Source of the DNA: an uncultured Eubacteriales bacterium
Lineage (GTDB): Bacteria > Bacillota > Clostridia > Oscillospirales > Oscillospiraceae
Reading direction: 5' to 3'
Length of the DNA stretch: 29,175 nt
NCBI GenBank assembly: GCA_900556935.1
Contig: USQL01000016.1
Span: forward strand, 1 to 29,175
The position numbers and the translations under genes are program-made. This document shows, piece by piece, positions 8,099 through 15,767 of this stretch (its first letter is position 1; every line of letters begins with the position of its first letter). The notes under the pieces are model-generated. The model saw nothing but the letters and a program-made list of their open reading frames with translations, did not search any database and had not been told where the DNA came from.

Positions 8099-10156
8099 TC
8101 AAAGCAGCAGGTTTACAAGGCAGCACAGGGCTGTGCCGATGGCGGTGGGGAGAAGGAGGGCAAGGATTGCCCACTTGGTGGAGCCGGTCTCCTTGCGGAC
8201 GGTCAGCAGGGTGGTGGAGCAGGGCCAATGGAAGAGGGTAAACAGCAGCATACAGGCCGCCTTCCGCCAGGTCCAGCCCTGGGCCAGAAGGATGGGCAGC
8301 AGGGCCCCGGTGTCCACCCCGGTGAGGGCCTGGCGGGAGAGATAGCCCATCAGGGCGATGGGCAGGACAATCTCGTTGGCGGGGAAGCCCAGAAGAAAGG
8401 CGAGAAGCACCACCCCGTCCAGGCCTAGGAGGCGGCCCATGGGGTCCAAAAGTCCCGCGGCGGATTGCAGCAGCGTCTGCCCGCCCAGGGAGAGGTTGGC
8501 AAGACCCCACAGGAGCATCCCCGCCGGGCAGGCAACCACCAGGGCCCGGCCCAGGACGAAGAGGGTTCTGTCCAGCACGGAACGGAGAATCACGGACCCC
8601 ACCTGGGGCGGGCGATAGGGCGGCATTTCCAGGGCAAAGGCGCTGACCTGCCCCCGGAGAAGGGTACGGCTCAGCAGCCAGGTGGTCACGAGGGTCACGG
8701 TCACGGACAGGACAATCACCCCGGTGAGCAGCACGGCCTGGGCCAGGGGGCCCATGGACCCGGCAAAGAACAGAGTCAGCAGGGTGATGATCAGGGGAAA
8801 GCGGCCGTTACAGGGCATGAAGCTATTGGTCAGGATGGCCAGGAGCCGCTCCCGGGGGGAATCGATGATCCGGCAGCCCACCACCCCCGCGGCGTTGCAG
8901 CCCAGGCCCATGCACATGCTCAGCGCCTGCTTGCCGCAGCCCCGGCAGGCCTGGAAGGGCCGGTCCAAAAGATAGGCCACTCTGGGAAGGTAGCCCACGT
9001 CCTCCAAAAGGGTGAACAGGGGGAAGAATACGGACATCGGTGGCAGCATCACCGCGCAAACCCAGGCGGTGGTCCGGTAGGCCCCGAGAATCAGGAGTCC
9101 TGTGAGCCAGGCCGGGGCATGGAGCAGGGCGAACAAATCCAGAAGCAGGGCTTCTCCCTGGTTTAACAGGGCCTGCAAGGCCTGGGATATGTAGTTGGTG
9201 CCGGTGATGGTCAGCCAGAAGACCAGGGCCAGGAGCAGCAGCATTGCGGGATAGCCAAAGGCCCGGGAGGTAAGCACCCGGTCAATTCGCAGGTCCCGCT
9301 CGGCACCCTTGGCGGGGACTCGGGTGACAACGCCCCGCATGACCGCCTCCGCGGTTTTCACGGCGGCGGAGGCCAGGGCATCGGTCCGGGCAGAGCCGGG
9401 GAAATCCCCGTCCAGGGCCGCCCGGAGGGCACTCCCGGCGGCGGTGGCCTCCGGGGAGAGATAGGCAGACAGCTCCTTCAAAAGGCTGGGCTCGCCCTCC
9501 AAAAGCTTTAGGGCCAGAAAACGGCGGGGAAGGGGCGAAGAGGGGAGTTCGGGCTCCAGCCGCTCCAGGGCCGCTTCCAGCGCCGGGGGATAGGAAATTT
9601 GCAGGGGCGCGCGGGCAGGGGGCGGATTGTCCAGGGCCTCCAGAAGGGCGGCGGCACTGCGCTTATCTCGGGCGGACACGCCGTAGACCGGTACCCCCAG
9701 GCGTTGGGACAGAAGGGTCAGGTCCGGGGTGAGCCCCTTGCGTCTGGCCTCGTCCAGCAGGTTGACGCAGACGGTGACATTGGGGGTAATCTCCAGAATT
9801 TGCAGCACCAGCACCAGGTTTCGCTCCAGACTGGCGGCATCGCAGACAACCAGAACCTGCTGGGCCTTTCCGGAACAGAGGAAGCTTCTGGCCGCCTGCT
9901 CCTCCGGGGAGTGGGACAAAAGGGAATAGGTGCCGGGCAGGTCCACCAGGGTCAGATTTTTATATCGGCACCGGCCCTGGGCAAGGCCCACGGTTTTCCC
10001 GGGCCAGTTGCCGGTGTGCTGGTGAAGGCCCGTCAGGGTATTGAAAAGGGTGCTCTTGCCCACGTTGGGGTTCCCGGCCAGGGCGACGATGGGGCCCGTA
10101 GCCGCTTCCGTGGGCTCCAGAGCCCGGAGGCCTACGGAGGTTCTGGTCAGTCCCAT
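8099..10156 (-). CDS. feoB: Ferrous iron transporter FeoB
   Basis: This 685-residue protein is the main ferrous iron permease, with a cytosolic GTPase domain followed by a membrane domain. G-domain motifs are clear: GNPNVGKS (28-35, G1), DLPG (72-75, G3), NLLD (132-135, G4) and SARDKRS (from 161, G5). About eight or more hydrophobic segments follow from residue 300. The start chosen is the ATG at 10156, because GGAGGAGG precedes it and the upstream in-frame extension reads through feoA in another frame. It overlaps feoA by 10 bases. The core segment usually written GC(S/N)xPxxxATR appears here as GCNAAGVVGCR, and extra cysteines precede it (CRGCGKQ), so it belongs to a divergent FeoB branch. 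Expression is presumably iron-responsive, but no operator could be recognised. Confidence 0.95.
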   Translation of the reverse strand: MGLTRTSVGLRALEPTEAATGPIVALAGNPNVGKSTLFNTLTGLHQHTGNWPGKTVGLAQGRCRYKNLTLVDLPGTYSLLSHSPEEQAARSFLCSGKAQQVLVVCDAASLERNLVLVLQILEITPNVTVCVNLLDEARRKGLTPDLTLLSQRLGVPVYGVSARDKRSAAALLEALDNPPPARAPLQISYPPALEAALERLEPELPSSPLPRRFLALKLLEGEPSLLKELSAYLSPEATAAGSALRAALDGDFPGSARTDALASAAVKTAEAVMRGVVTRVPAKGAERDLRIDRVLTSRAFGYPAMLLLLALVFWLTITGTNYISQALQALLNQGEALLLDLFALLHAPAWLTGLLILGAYRTTAWVCAVMLPPMSVFFPLFTLLEDVGYLPRVAYLLDRPFQACRGCGKQALSMCMGLGCNAAGVVGCRIIDSPRERLLAILTNSFMPCNGRFPLIITLLTLFFAGSMGPLAQAVLLTGVIVLSVTVTLVTTWLLSRTLLRGQVSAFALEMPPYRPPQVGSVILRSVLDRTLFVLGRALVVACPAGMLLWGLANLSLGGQTLLQSAAGLLDPMGRLLGLDGVVLLAFLLGFPANEIVLPIALMGYLSRQALTGVDTGALLPILLAQGWTWRKAACMLLFTLFHWPCSTTLLTVRKETGSTKWAILALLLPTAIGTALCCLVNLLL

Positions 10157-10392
10157 GGCGCGCCCTCCTCCGGCTCTGTCAGAATGCCGGAACAGTCCCG
10201 GGCACGCAGGGCGATGACGGCACCGCGAATGAGATAGGCGCTGGGGTCCCCCAGAGGAGAGGAGCCAAGACAGGTGACCTTGGTTCCCTCCACGAGCCCC
10301 AGCTCCAGGAGCCTGCGCCGCATGGGCCCCTGGATGGTGAGCCCGGCCACACGGCAGCTGGCCCCGGGGGGAAGTTCCTTTAAACAAACCAT
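10147..10392 (-). CDS. feoA: FeoA-domain protein
   Basis: This 81-residue SH3-like protein assists FeoB. The family pattern is present: LKELPPG at the start, then GPMRRRLLELGLVEGTKV in the middle, and a GD-x-x-AYLIRG...IALR end. The ATG at 10392 is chosen over one 12 codons upstream because GAGGTG lies at the right distance before it and the protein then begins exactly where the FeoA domain does. Its last codons overlap the feoB start, the usual coupling in feoAB operons. A promoter was not convincingly identified in the 170 bases shared with the divergent activator gene. Confidence 0.92.
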   Translation of the reverse strand: MVCLKELPPGASCRVAGLTIQGPMRRRLLELGLVEGTKVTCLGSSPLGDPSAYLIRGAVIALRARDCSGILTEPEEGAPWD

Positions 10393-10492
10393 GGACTTAC
10401 ACCTCAATTTCAGGGATTTTCCCGCCATTCTATGCGGAAAAGCCGGAAACGGTGCCGGTGGGAGACATCCGGTAAAAACATATCGATTATGC

Positions 10493-10521
10493 TGGACAAT
10501 GGGGGGAAGATATGCTATACT
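10493..10521 (+). promoter_or_regulatory. Promoter of the RACo-like/DUF3786 operon
   Basis: TGGACA (10493-10498), a 17-base spacer and TATACT (10516-10521) with a TGC extended -10. It lies 38 bases before the ATG, with AGAGGG as ribosome binding site. Confidence 0.65.
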
Positions 10522-10559
10522 GAAAGTAAATAAAATTATTTAGAAAGAGGGTAGCATGT

Positions 10560-12488
10560 ATGCCAAAGGTTGTTTTTCAAATCGAAGGCGGCAAGCCCGT
10601 GACTGTCTCCTGCAGTGCCGGTGACAATCTTCTGGAGTTGGCTCGGAGGTCCAATGTGGCCATCGATGCCCCCTGCTCCGGCAACGGTTCCTGCGGCAAG
10701 TGCCGGGTCAAGCTGACGGAGGGAAAGCTCGACAGCATCCAGACCCGCCATATCTCCGATGAGGAGTTTGCGGAAGGCTGGCGGTTGAGCTGCAGCTCCA
10801 AGGTCATTGAGGACTGCACCGTGTTTGTGCCGGACATCGCCTCGGCCTACCAGAGCCGCATGAAAACCGCGGACCTGTCCTCTCCCAAGGAAATCGCTAT
10901 TTTCACCAAGGCCCAGGAGGACCTGAAAAAGAGCGGCATCCACTTTGTCAACTCCTATCGCAGTGTAAGCCTTACCATGGCAGAGCCCACCCTGGACGAT
11001 ACCATGCCCGATAACGAGCGGCTGACCTGGGCGCTGGAGGAGGCCCTGGGGGTGGAGCATGTCGCCATTCCCTATACCGTCATGGTGCGGCTTGCCTCCA
11101 CTCTGCGAGGCAACGGCTTCCGGGTCTGCGTCAAGGGCAGACTGGCGGGGGATACCTTTACCTGTATGGAGATTTCCGCCCCGGACAACACCCAGATTCT
11201 GGGCTGTGCCATCGATATCGGCACCACCACCGTGACCATGGTCATGACGGACCTGGAAACGGGCAAGATTCTTGCCAAGGGCTCCTCCGGCAACGGCCAG
11301 ATTCGCTACGGCGCGGATGTCATCAACCGAATCATTGAGCAGGGCAAGCCCGGCGGCAAGAAGAAGCTGCAGGATGCCATTATCAAGGAGACTCTGGTTC
11401 CCATTATGGCGGGGCTGTGCAAGTCCTCTGAGCTGGACCCCAGAAGCATTCTGTCCCTGTGCATCGGTGCCAACACCACCATGAACCACCTGTTTGTGGG
11501 CGTGGATGCCCAGTCCGTCCGCATGGAGCCCTATATCCCCAGCTTCTTCCACTGGGATGGTCTGCTGGCGGGGGACGTGAAGCTCCCGGCCAACCCCCTG
11601 GCCCAAGTGCTCATTGCCCCCAACATCGGCTCCTACGTGGGCGGCGACATCACCGCCGGTACTCTGGCCTCCGGCATCTGGGACAGAGACGAGATGAGCC
11701 TCTTTATCGACCTGGGCACCAACGGCGAAATCGTCTTCGGCAACCGGGATTTCCTCATGAGCTGCGCCTGCTCCGCCGGTCCTGCCTTTGAGGGCGGCGA
11801 CATCTCCTGCGGTATGCGCGCGACGGACGGGGCCATTGAGGCATGCACCATCGACAAAGACACCATGGAGCCTACGCTCACCATTGTGGGCGACGCGGGT
11901 CAGAAGCCCGTAGGCATCTGCGGCTCCGGCATCATCGATATTATCTCCGAGCTGTACCGCTGCGGCATCATCAACGCCAAGGGCCTGTTCGTCCGGGAGG
12001 GCAGCCGCATCCGCCGGGACCACCACGGCATGGGAAGATACGTGCTGGCCGAGCCCAATGAGAGCGAGACCGAGCGGGAAATCTCCATCAATGAGGTGGA
12101 TATCGACAACTTCATCCGGGCCAAGGGCGCGATTTTCTCCGCCATTGATACGCTTTTGAAGAGCGTGGATATGACGGTGGACGGAATCGACGACGTGTAC
12201 GTCGCCGGCGGCATCGGCTCCGGCATCAATATGAAAAACGCTGTGAACATCGGTATGTTCCCGGATGTGCCCATTGAGAAGTTCCACTATATCGGAAACT
12301 CCTCCCTGACCGGCGCTTACGCCATGGTCATGAGCGACGACGCGAACAGGAAGACCGCGGAGGTGGCCTCCAATATGACCTATCTGGAGCTAAGCACCCA
12401 TCCGGGGTATATGGACGCGTTCGTGGCCGCCTGCTTCATCCCCCACACCGATTCCCGGCTGTTCCCCCACAGCGTTCAGGAGGCATAA
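10560..12488 (+). CDS. Ferredoxin-ASKHA protein, reductive activator of corrinoid proteins (RACo-like)
   Basis: This 642-residue protein couples an N-terminal 2Fe-2S ferredoxin domain to a C-terminal ATPase of the acetate/sugar kinase-Hsp70-actin fold (DUF4445). Cluster ligands are Cys39, Cys45, Cys48 and Cys78 in the plant-type spacing C-x5-C-x2-C. The ASKHA phosphate loops are visible as AIDIGTTTVT (about residue 220), FIDLGTNGE (about 382) and GICGSGIIDI (about 457). Characterised relatives use ATP to drive one-electron reduction of inactive cob(II)alamin in corrinoid methyl-transfer proteins. No corrinoid protein, methyltransferase or acetyl-CoA synthase gene is in the window, so its partner must be encoded elsewhere. 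It begins an operon with a DUF3786 gene. The family call is firm; the exact partner is inference. Confidence 0.88.
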   Translation: MPKVVFQIEGGKPVTVSCSAGDNLLELARRSNVAIDAPCSGNGSCGKCRVKLTEGKLDSIQTRHISDEEFAEGWRLSCSSKVIEDCTVFVPDIASAYQSRMKTADLSSPKEIAIFTKAQEDLKKSGIHFVNSYRSVSLTMAEPTLDDTMPDNERLTWALEEALGVEHVAIPYTVMVRLASTLRGNGFRVCVKGRLAGDTFTCMEISAPDNTQILGCAIDIGTTTVTMVMTDLETGKILAKGSSGNGQIRYGADVINRIIEQGKPGGKKKLQDAIIKETLVPIMAGLCKSSELDPRSILSLCIGANTTMNHLFVGVDAQSVRMEPYIPSFFHWDGLLAGDVKLPANPLAQVLIAPNIGSYVGGDITAGTLASGIWDRDEMSLFIDLGTNGEIVFGNRDFLMSCACSAGPAFEGGDISCGMRATDGAIEACTIDKDTMEPTLTIVGDAGQKPVGICGSGIIDIISELYRCGIINAKGLFVREGSRIRRDHHGMGRYVLAEPNESETEREISINEVDIDNFIRAKGAIFSAIDTLLKSVDMTVDGIDDVYVAGGIGSGINMKNAVNIGMFPDVPIEKFHYIGNSSLTGAYAMVMSDDANRKTAEVASNMTYLELSTHPGYMDAFVAACFIPHTDSRLFPHSVQEA

Positions 12489-12491
12489 ATT

Positions 12492-13103
12492 TTGGAAATT
12501 GAAAACCACAAGGAAGAAGTACCCTTTGCCCACTACGAGGCCCTGTACAAGGCCCTGGACCCCCAGGAGGTTACGGTCAGACTTCCGGACGTGACCTTTG
12601 ACGGCATGGCGTTCCGGGTGACGCTGCTGGGAAGAAGTTTTTCCATCAGCTATCCAGGGTGCGAATTTACCGCCCAGGACGGCGGGACCCTGCCCCCCAT
12701 CCCCACCAGAACTTTCCTTCTGCGCTACCTGTTGGAGAGTAAGCACGTGCCCTTTGGCGGGGAGTGGAAGACCTTCCGGGAAATGCCCTGGGGGGAGATG
12801 TACATCAAGCCCTACACCGGCCGGGTCCTGACCCGGGCCGCCTTCACCTTCGGAACCCGGGTGGATGCCTTCCGGGCCGCCGCGGAGAAAATGGGGGCCG
12901 TCCCCCTGAACCACGGGGACGCGGGTTACCAATTCGACCTCATCGGCCCCTACCGGATGCAAATCCTCGTCTGGCAGGGAGACGACGAATTCCCACCCAA
13001 CGCCCAGGTGCTCTACTCCGACAATTTTTCCGAGGGCTTCGCCCCGGAAGACCGGGTGGTGGCGGGGGATATCCTGATTTCTACTATTAAGAGCAATTTC
13101 TGA
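12492..13103 (+). CDS. DUF3786 protein
   Basis: This 203-residue soluble protein matches the DUF3786 pattern as I know it: YEALYKALDP at the start, the TFREMPWGEMY segment in the middle, a YQFDLIGPYRMQILVW strand, a DDEFPPNAQVLY motif and an ending of the form EDRVVAGDIL. It starts with TTG, supported by AGGAGG 8 bases upstream and by only three bases between it and the preceding stop. Family members occur in acetogens, methanogens and other strict anaerobes, often near RACo-like or corrinoid genes. That makes an accessory role in corrinoid-protein activation reasonable, but no biochemical function is established. No cysteine cluster or membrane segment is present. Confidence 0.8.
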   Translation: MEIENHKEEVPFAHYEALYKALDPQEVTVRLPDVTFDGMAFRVTLLGRSFSISYPGCEFTAQDGGTLPPIPTRTFLLRYLLESKHVPFGGEWKTFREMPWGEMYIKPYTGRVLTRAAFTFGTRVDAFRAAAEKMGAVPLNHGDAGYQFDLIGPYRMQILVWQGDDEFPPNAQVLYSDNFSEGFAPEDRVVAGDILISTIKSNF

Positions 13104-13138
13104 CAGCGAAAGAGAACCAAATAAAAATATCACAAGTA

Positions 13139-13242
13139 TGGCAATCCCCCGGATTTTCAAACCGTTTCGTCTGAAAATCCGGGGGATTTTGTGTCTATCC
13201 GGGGGATTGCCACACCAGTTTGCGAGCTGGTTCGCAATGCCA
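13139..13242. repeat. Compound palindromic repeat element (copy A)
   Basis: This roughly 104-base element lies between two convergent genes and is bounded by TGGCA and TGCCA. Bases 13143-13159 pair perfectly with 13172-13188 (17 base pairs, 12-base loop, then TTTT on the plus strand). The outer part of the same left arm, 13139-13154, also pairs perfectly with 13197-13212 (16 base pairs), so two hairpins compete. The right part, 13213-13242, contains ACCAG/CTGGT arms and, on the minus strand, the word CATTGCGAACCAG, shared with the repeat at 15703-15736. It probably also terminates transcription from one or both sides. Confidence 0.7.
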
Positions 13243-13318
13243 GACTATATTTCAGGTGCTCTGACCCATATGGGCAGAGAACGCTGTCACTGGCGGGGCA
13301 ATGGCTTTTTGGGGGCTT

Positions 13319-15241
13319 TTACAGATTCCTCACCATCAGCGCGCGGATGGCGTTGAGGACGGCGAGGATCATGACACCGACATCGGCGAAGATGGCAAAC
13401 CACATGTTGGCGATGCCGAAGGCACCGAGGATCAGGCAGATGACTTTGATGCCGATGGCGAAGACGATGTTCTGGTGGACGATGCGCAGGCACTTTCGGG
13501 AGATTTTCACGGCCTTGGCGATCTGGACGGGGTCGTCGTCCATGAGGACCACGTCGGCGGCCTCGATGGCGGCATCGGAGCCCATGGCACCCATGGCGAT
13601 GCCGATATCCGCCCGGGACAGGACGGGGGCATCGTTGATGCCGTCGCCAACGAAGGCCAGCTTGCCTCTGTGCTTCTCCTCCAGAAGTTCCTCTACCTTG
13701 TGGACCTTGTCACCGGGCAGAAGCTCGCTGTAGACCGTATCGATGCCCAGCTCCTTGGCGGTGGCCTGGGCTACGGCATCGATGTCGCCGGTGAGCATGA
13801 CGGTTTTGGTGATGCCGGCATGGCGAAGAGCCTCCATGGCGGGCTTGGCGGTGGGCTTTAGCAGGTCGGAGATGACGATGTGGCCGGCGTAGCTCCCGTC
13901 AATGGCCACATGGACGATGGTGCCGGTTTTGTGGCAGTCGTGGTATTCCATGCCCAGCCGCTGCATGAGCTTCCGGTTGCCGCAGGCAACGGTGTGGCCA
14001 TCCACCTGGGCGGTGATGCCCTCACCGCTGATCTCCTGGATATTGCTGACCCGGCTGCGGTCCAGGGGTTTGCCGTAGGCGGTTTGCAGGCTCTTGGAGA
14101 TGGGGTGGGAGGAGGCGCTTTCGGCCAGGGCGGTGTACTCTAAGAGTTTTTCCTCGGCCATGGTGTTGTGGTGGACGGCGGTGACCTCAAAGACACCCCG
14201 GGTCAGGGTGCCGGTCTTGTCGAAGACCACGGTGGTCACGTCGGACAGGGTTTCCAGGTAGTTGGAGCCCTTGACCAGGACACCGGCCCGGCTGGCTCCG
14301 CCGATACCGGCGAAGAAGGTAAGGGGAATGGAGATCACCAGGGCGCAGGGGCAGGACATGACCAGGAAGGTCAGGGCACGATAAATCCACTGGCCCCAAA
14401 GGGCGGGGCTGCCCAGAAGCAGGCTGACAACGGGAGGAAGGATTGCCAGGGCCAGGGCCGCGTAGCACACCACGGGGGTATAGACCCTGGCGAACTTGGC
14501 GATGAAATCCTCGGACTTGGATTTCCGGGAGGAGGCGTTTTCCACCAGGTCCAGAATCTTGGAGACGGTGGATTCGCCGAACTCCTTGGTGGTGCGGATT
14601 TTTAGAACGCCATTGAGGTTGATGCAGCCGCTGATGATTTCGTCGCCGGGCTTTGCCTCCCGGGGGACGCTCTCGCCGGTGAGGGCGGAGGTATTCAGGG
14701 AGGAGGTGCCCTCCTCTACAATGCCGTCGATGGGAACCTTTTCACCGGGCTGGACTACGATAACAGTGCCGATTTCCACCTCGTCCGGGTCCACCTTTTC
14801 AAGAACCCCGTCATGCTCGACATTGGCGTAGTCCGGGCGGATGTCCATCAGCTCGCTGATGTTCCGGCGGCTCTTGCCCACGGCGTAGCTCTGGAAGAGC
14901 TCGCCAATCTGGTAGAAGAGCATCACGCCGATGGCCTCTACGTAGTCGCCCTCCATGGCAAAGCCGTCCTTATAGATGGCTAGGGCCAGAGCGCCGATGG
15001 TGGCCACGGCCATGAGGAAGCATTCGTCGAACACCTGGTGGTTTTTGATGCCCTTCCAGGCCTTGCACAAAATGTCCCAGCCGATGATATAGTAGGCAAC
15101 CAGGTACAGCGCCAGCCGGACCCAGCGGCCGAAAGAGCCGAAGGTACTGCCAAAGAAGGTGGTGGGGATCAGCTCCAGAACCACCAGCAGCACCGCCGCG
15201 GCAATGATATGGGTCAATGCTTTTTTCTGCTTTTTCGTCAT
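13319..15241 (-). CDS. P1B-type heavy-metal-transporting ATPase (Zn/Cd/Pb class)
   Basis: This 640-residue pump exports soft divalent metal ions using ATP. In order: TGES (188-191, actuator), CPC (297-299, membrane metal site), DKTGTLT (341-347, with phosphorylated Asp341), the HP pair (379-380) and GDGINDAP (532-539). Lys599 in the next-to-last helix and the D-x-G of the last helix (Asp620, Gly622) are hallmarks of the P1B-2 group specific for Zn, Cd and Pb. It has no N-terminal metal-binding domain; a separate 72-residue HMA protein is encoded immediately upstream and likely fills that role. AAAGGAG precedes the ATG. A terminator-like hairpin between the two genes should lower its expression relative to the chaperone. 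Copper transport is unlikely given the helix 7/8 residues. Confidence 0.95.
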   Translation of the reverse strand: MTKKQKKALTHIIAAAVLLVVLELIPTTFFGSTFGSFGRWVRLALYLVAYYIIGWDILCKAWKGIKNHQVFDECFLMAVATIGALALAIYKDGFAMEGDYVEAIGVMLFYQIGELFQSYAVGKSRRNISELMDIRPDYANVEHDGVLEKVDPDEVEIGTVIVVQPGEKVPIDGIVEEGTSSLNTSALTGESVPREAKPGDEIISGCINLNGVLKIRTTKEFGESTVSKILDLVENASSRKSKSEDFIAKFARVYTPVVCYAALALAILPPVVSLLLGSPALWGQWIYRALTFLVMSCPCALVISIPLTFFAGIGGASRAGVLVKGSNYLETLSDVTTVVFDKTGTLTRGVFEVTAVHHNTMAEEKLLEYTALAESASSHPISKSLQTAYGKPLDRSRVSNIQEISGEGITAQVDGHTVACGNRKLMQRLGMEYHDCHKTGTIVHVAIDGSYAGHIVISDLLKPTAKPAMEALRHAGITKTVMLTGDIDAVAQATAKELGIDTVYSELLPGDKVHKVEELLEEKHRGKLAFVGDGINDAPVLSRADIGIAMGAMGSDAAIEAADVVLMDDDPVQIAKAVKISRKCLRIVHQNIVFAIGIKVICLILGAFGIANMWFAIFADVGVMILAVLNAIRALMVRNL

Positions 15242-15263
15242 TTCCTACAGCTCCTTTCGAATG

Positions 15264-15318
15264 AAAAAAACAAAGGGCAAAGGCCAGGGCCCAGATGCCG
15301 CTGGGCCTTTGCCCTTTG
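15264..15318 (-). terminator. Intercistronic terminator or attenuator between HMA and ATPase genes
   Basis: A perfect 15-base-pair stem (15304-15318 with 15271-15285) is followed on the minus strand by seven T residues (15270-15264). Inner bases GGGCCCAG/CTGGGCC can extend or rearrange the stem. It fits a rho-independent terminator placed inside the operon, just before the ATPase ribosome binding site. Confidence 0.8.
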
Positions 15319-15330
15319 CTTTGAGATATG

Positions 15331-15549
15331 TCAGATGAAGATCTCGCAGTCGTCTTCGACCTTCTTACAGTTGGCCAGGACGTTTTCCATGGTGGCCTTC
15401 ACGTTGGCACCGTCTTCAAACTCCACGATCATCTTCAGGGCCATAAAGTTCACGGTGCAGTCCTTGACACCGGCGGTCGCCTTGGCGGCATCTTCCATCT
15501 TGTTGGCGCAGTTGGCGCAATCGACTTCGATCTTGTAGGTCTTCTTCAT
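15331..15549 (-). CDS. Stand-alone HMA-domain metallochaperone
   Basis: This 72-residue protein is a single heavy-metal-associated domain of the ferredoxin-like fold. The metal-binding loop DCANCANKME has the C-x-x-C pair at Cys11 and Cys14. The acidic residue directly before the first cysteine (Asp10) is typical of Zn/Cd ATPase domains and not of copper chaperones. Two more cysteines near the C-terminus (61 and 68) could add ligands. It replaces the N-terminal domain missing from the downstream ATPase. It has a near-consensus promoter, an operator-like palindrome at the start point, and AAGGAG before the ATG. Confidence 0.92.
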   Translation of the reverse strand: MKKTYKIEVDCANCANKMEDAAKATAGVKDCTVNFMALKMIVEFEDGANVKATMENVLANCKKVEDDCEIFI

Positions 15550-15578
15550 GGGGAGATCTCCTTTTCAAATTTTGATTT

Positions 15579-15604
15579 AACAATTAAATAACCGTTGAAT
15601 TGTT
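15579..15604. promoter_or_regulatory. Operator-like 26-base imperfect palindrome
   Basis: AACAATT at the left end and AATTGTT at the right end form a two-fold symmetric site with 9 of 13 positions matching. It begins at the expected transcription start of the metal-efflux operon. Size, AT-richness and place fit a metal-sensing ArsR/SmtB repressor site, but no such regulator is encoded in the window. Confidence 0.4.
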
Positions 15605-15612
15605 ATGGACCT

Positions 15613-15640
15613 ATCATAGCACGTTTCTAAGAAATGTCAA
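15613..15640 (-). promoter_or_regulatory. Promoter of the HMA-ATPase operon
   Basis: On the minus strand a perfect TTGACA (15640-15635), a 16-base spacer and TATGAT (15618-15613) with a TGC extension. The start point falls at the edge of the palindrome at 15579-15604. Confidence 0.75.
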
Positions 15641-15666
15641 TCCCCTTTTGTGAATTTTACAAATGG

Positions 15667-15758
15667 GAAAATAAAAGGGGGCTGTTAAAAATCAACCTGC
15701 CATTGCGAACCAGTGACCGATGTCACTGGTTCGCAAGACATGCTTTTCTAACAGCCCC
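15667..15758 (-). terminator. Terminator of the phospholipase/MFS operon with an inserted palindrome
   Basis: On the minus strand GGGGCTGTTA (15758-15749) pairs perfectly with TAACAGCCCC (15686-15677), followed by CTTTTATTTT. This is the form of an ordinary terminator, but its loop is 62 bases long and holds a separate 15-base-pair palindrome. Confidence 0.75.
15703..15736. repeat. Palindromic repeat (copy B) inside a terminator loop
   Basis: Bases 15703-15717 pair perfectly with 15722-15736 around a 4-base CGAT loop. The 13-base word CATTGCGAACCAG at 15701-15713 also occurs, on the opposite strand, at 13227-13239 in copy A. Confidence 0.75.
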
Positions 15759-15767
15759 TGTGGAAAT

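Noticed and set aside
10157..10387. A 77-residue N-terminal extension of FeoB
   Set aside because: It is feoA read in another frame; the ATG at 10156 has a strong ribosome binding site and starts next to the G domain.
10429..10492. A Fur or DtxR-type iron box upstream of feoA
   Set aside because: A CATA...TATG symmetry exists near 10480-10492, but it is short and does not match a known iron-regulator consensus well enough.
10536..12287. A 583-codon open frame on the minus strand opposite the RACo-like gene
   Set aside because: Its composition is low-complexity (Gly, Ala, Asp, His, Val) and it has no recognisable motif, while the plus-strand gene has intact cluster ligands and ATPase loops.
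13139..15760. A composite transposon bounded by the two related palindromes
   Set aside because: The two copies share only a 13-base core, differ in structure, and enclose ordinary metal-efflux genes with no transposase.
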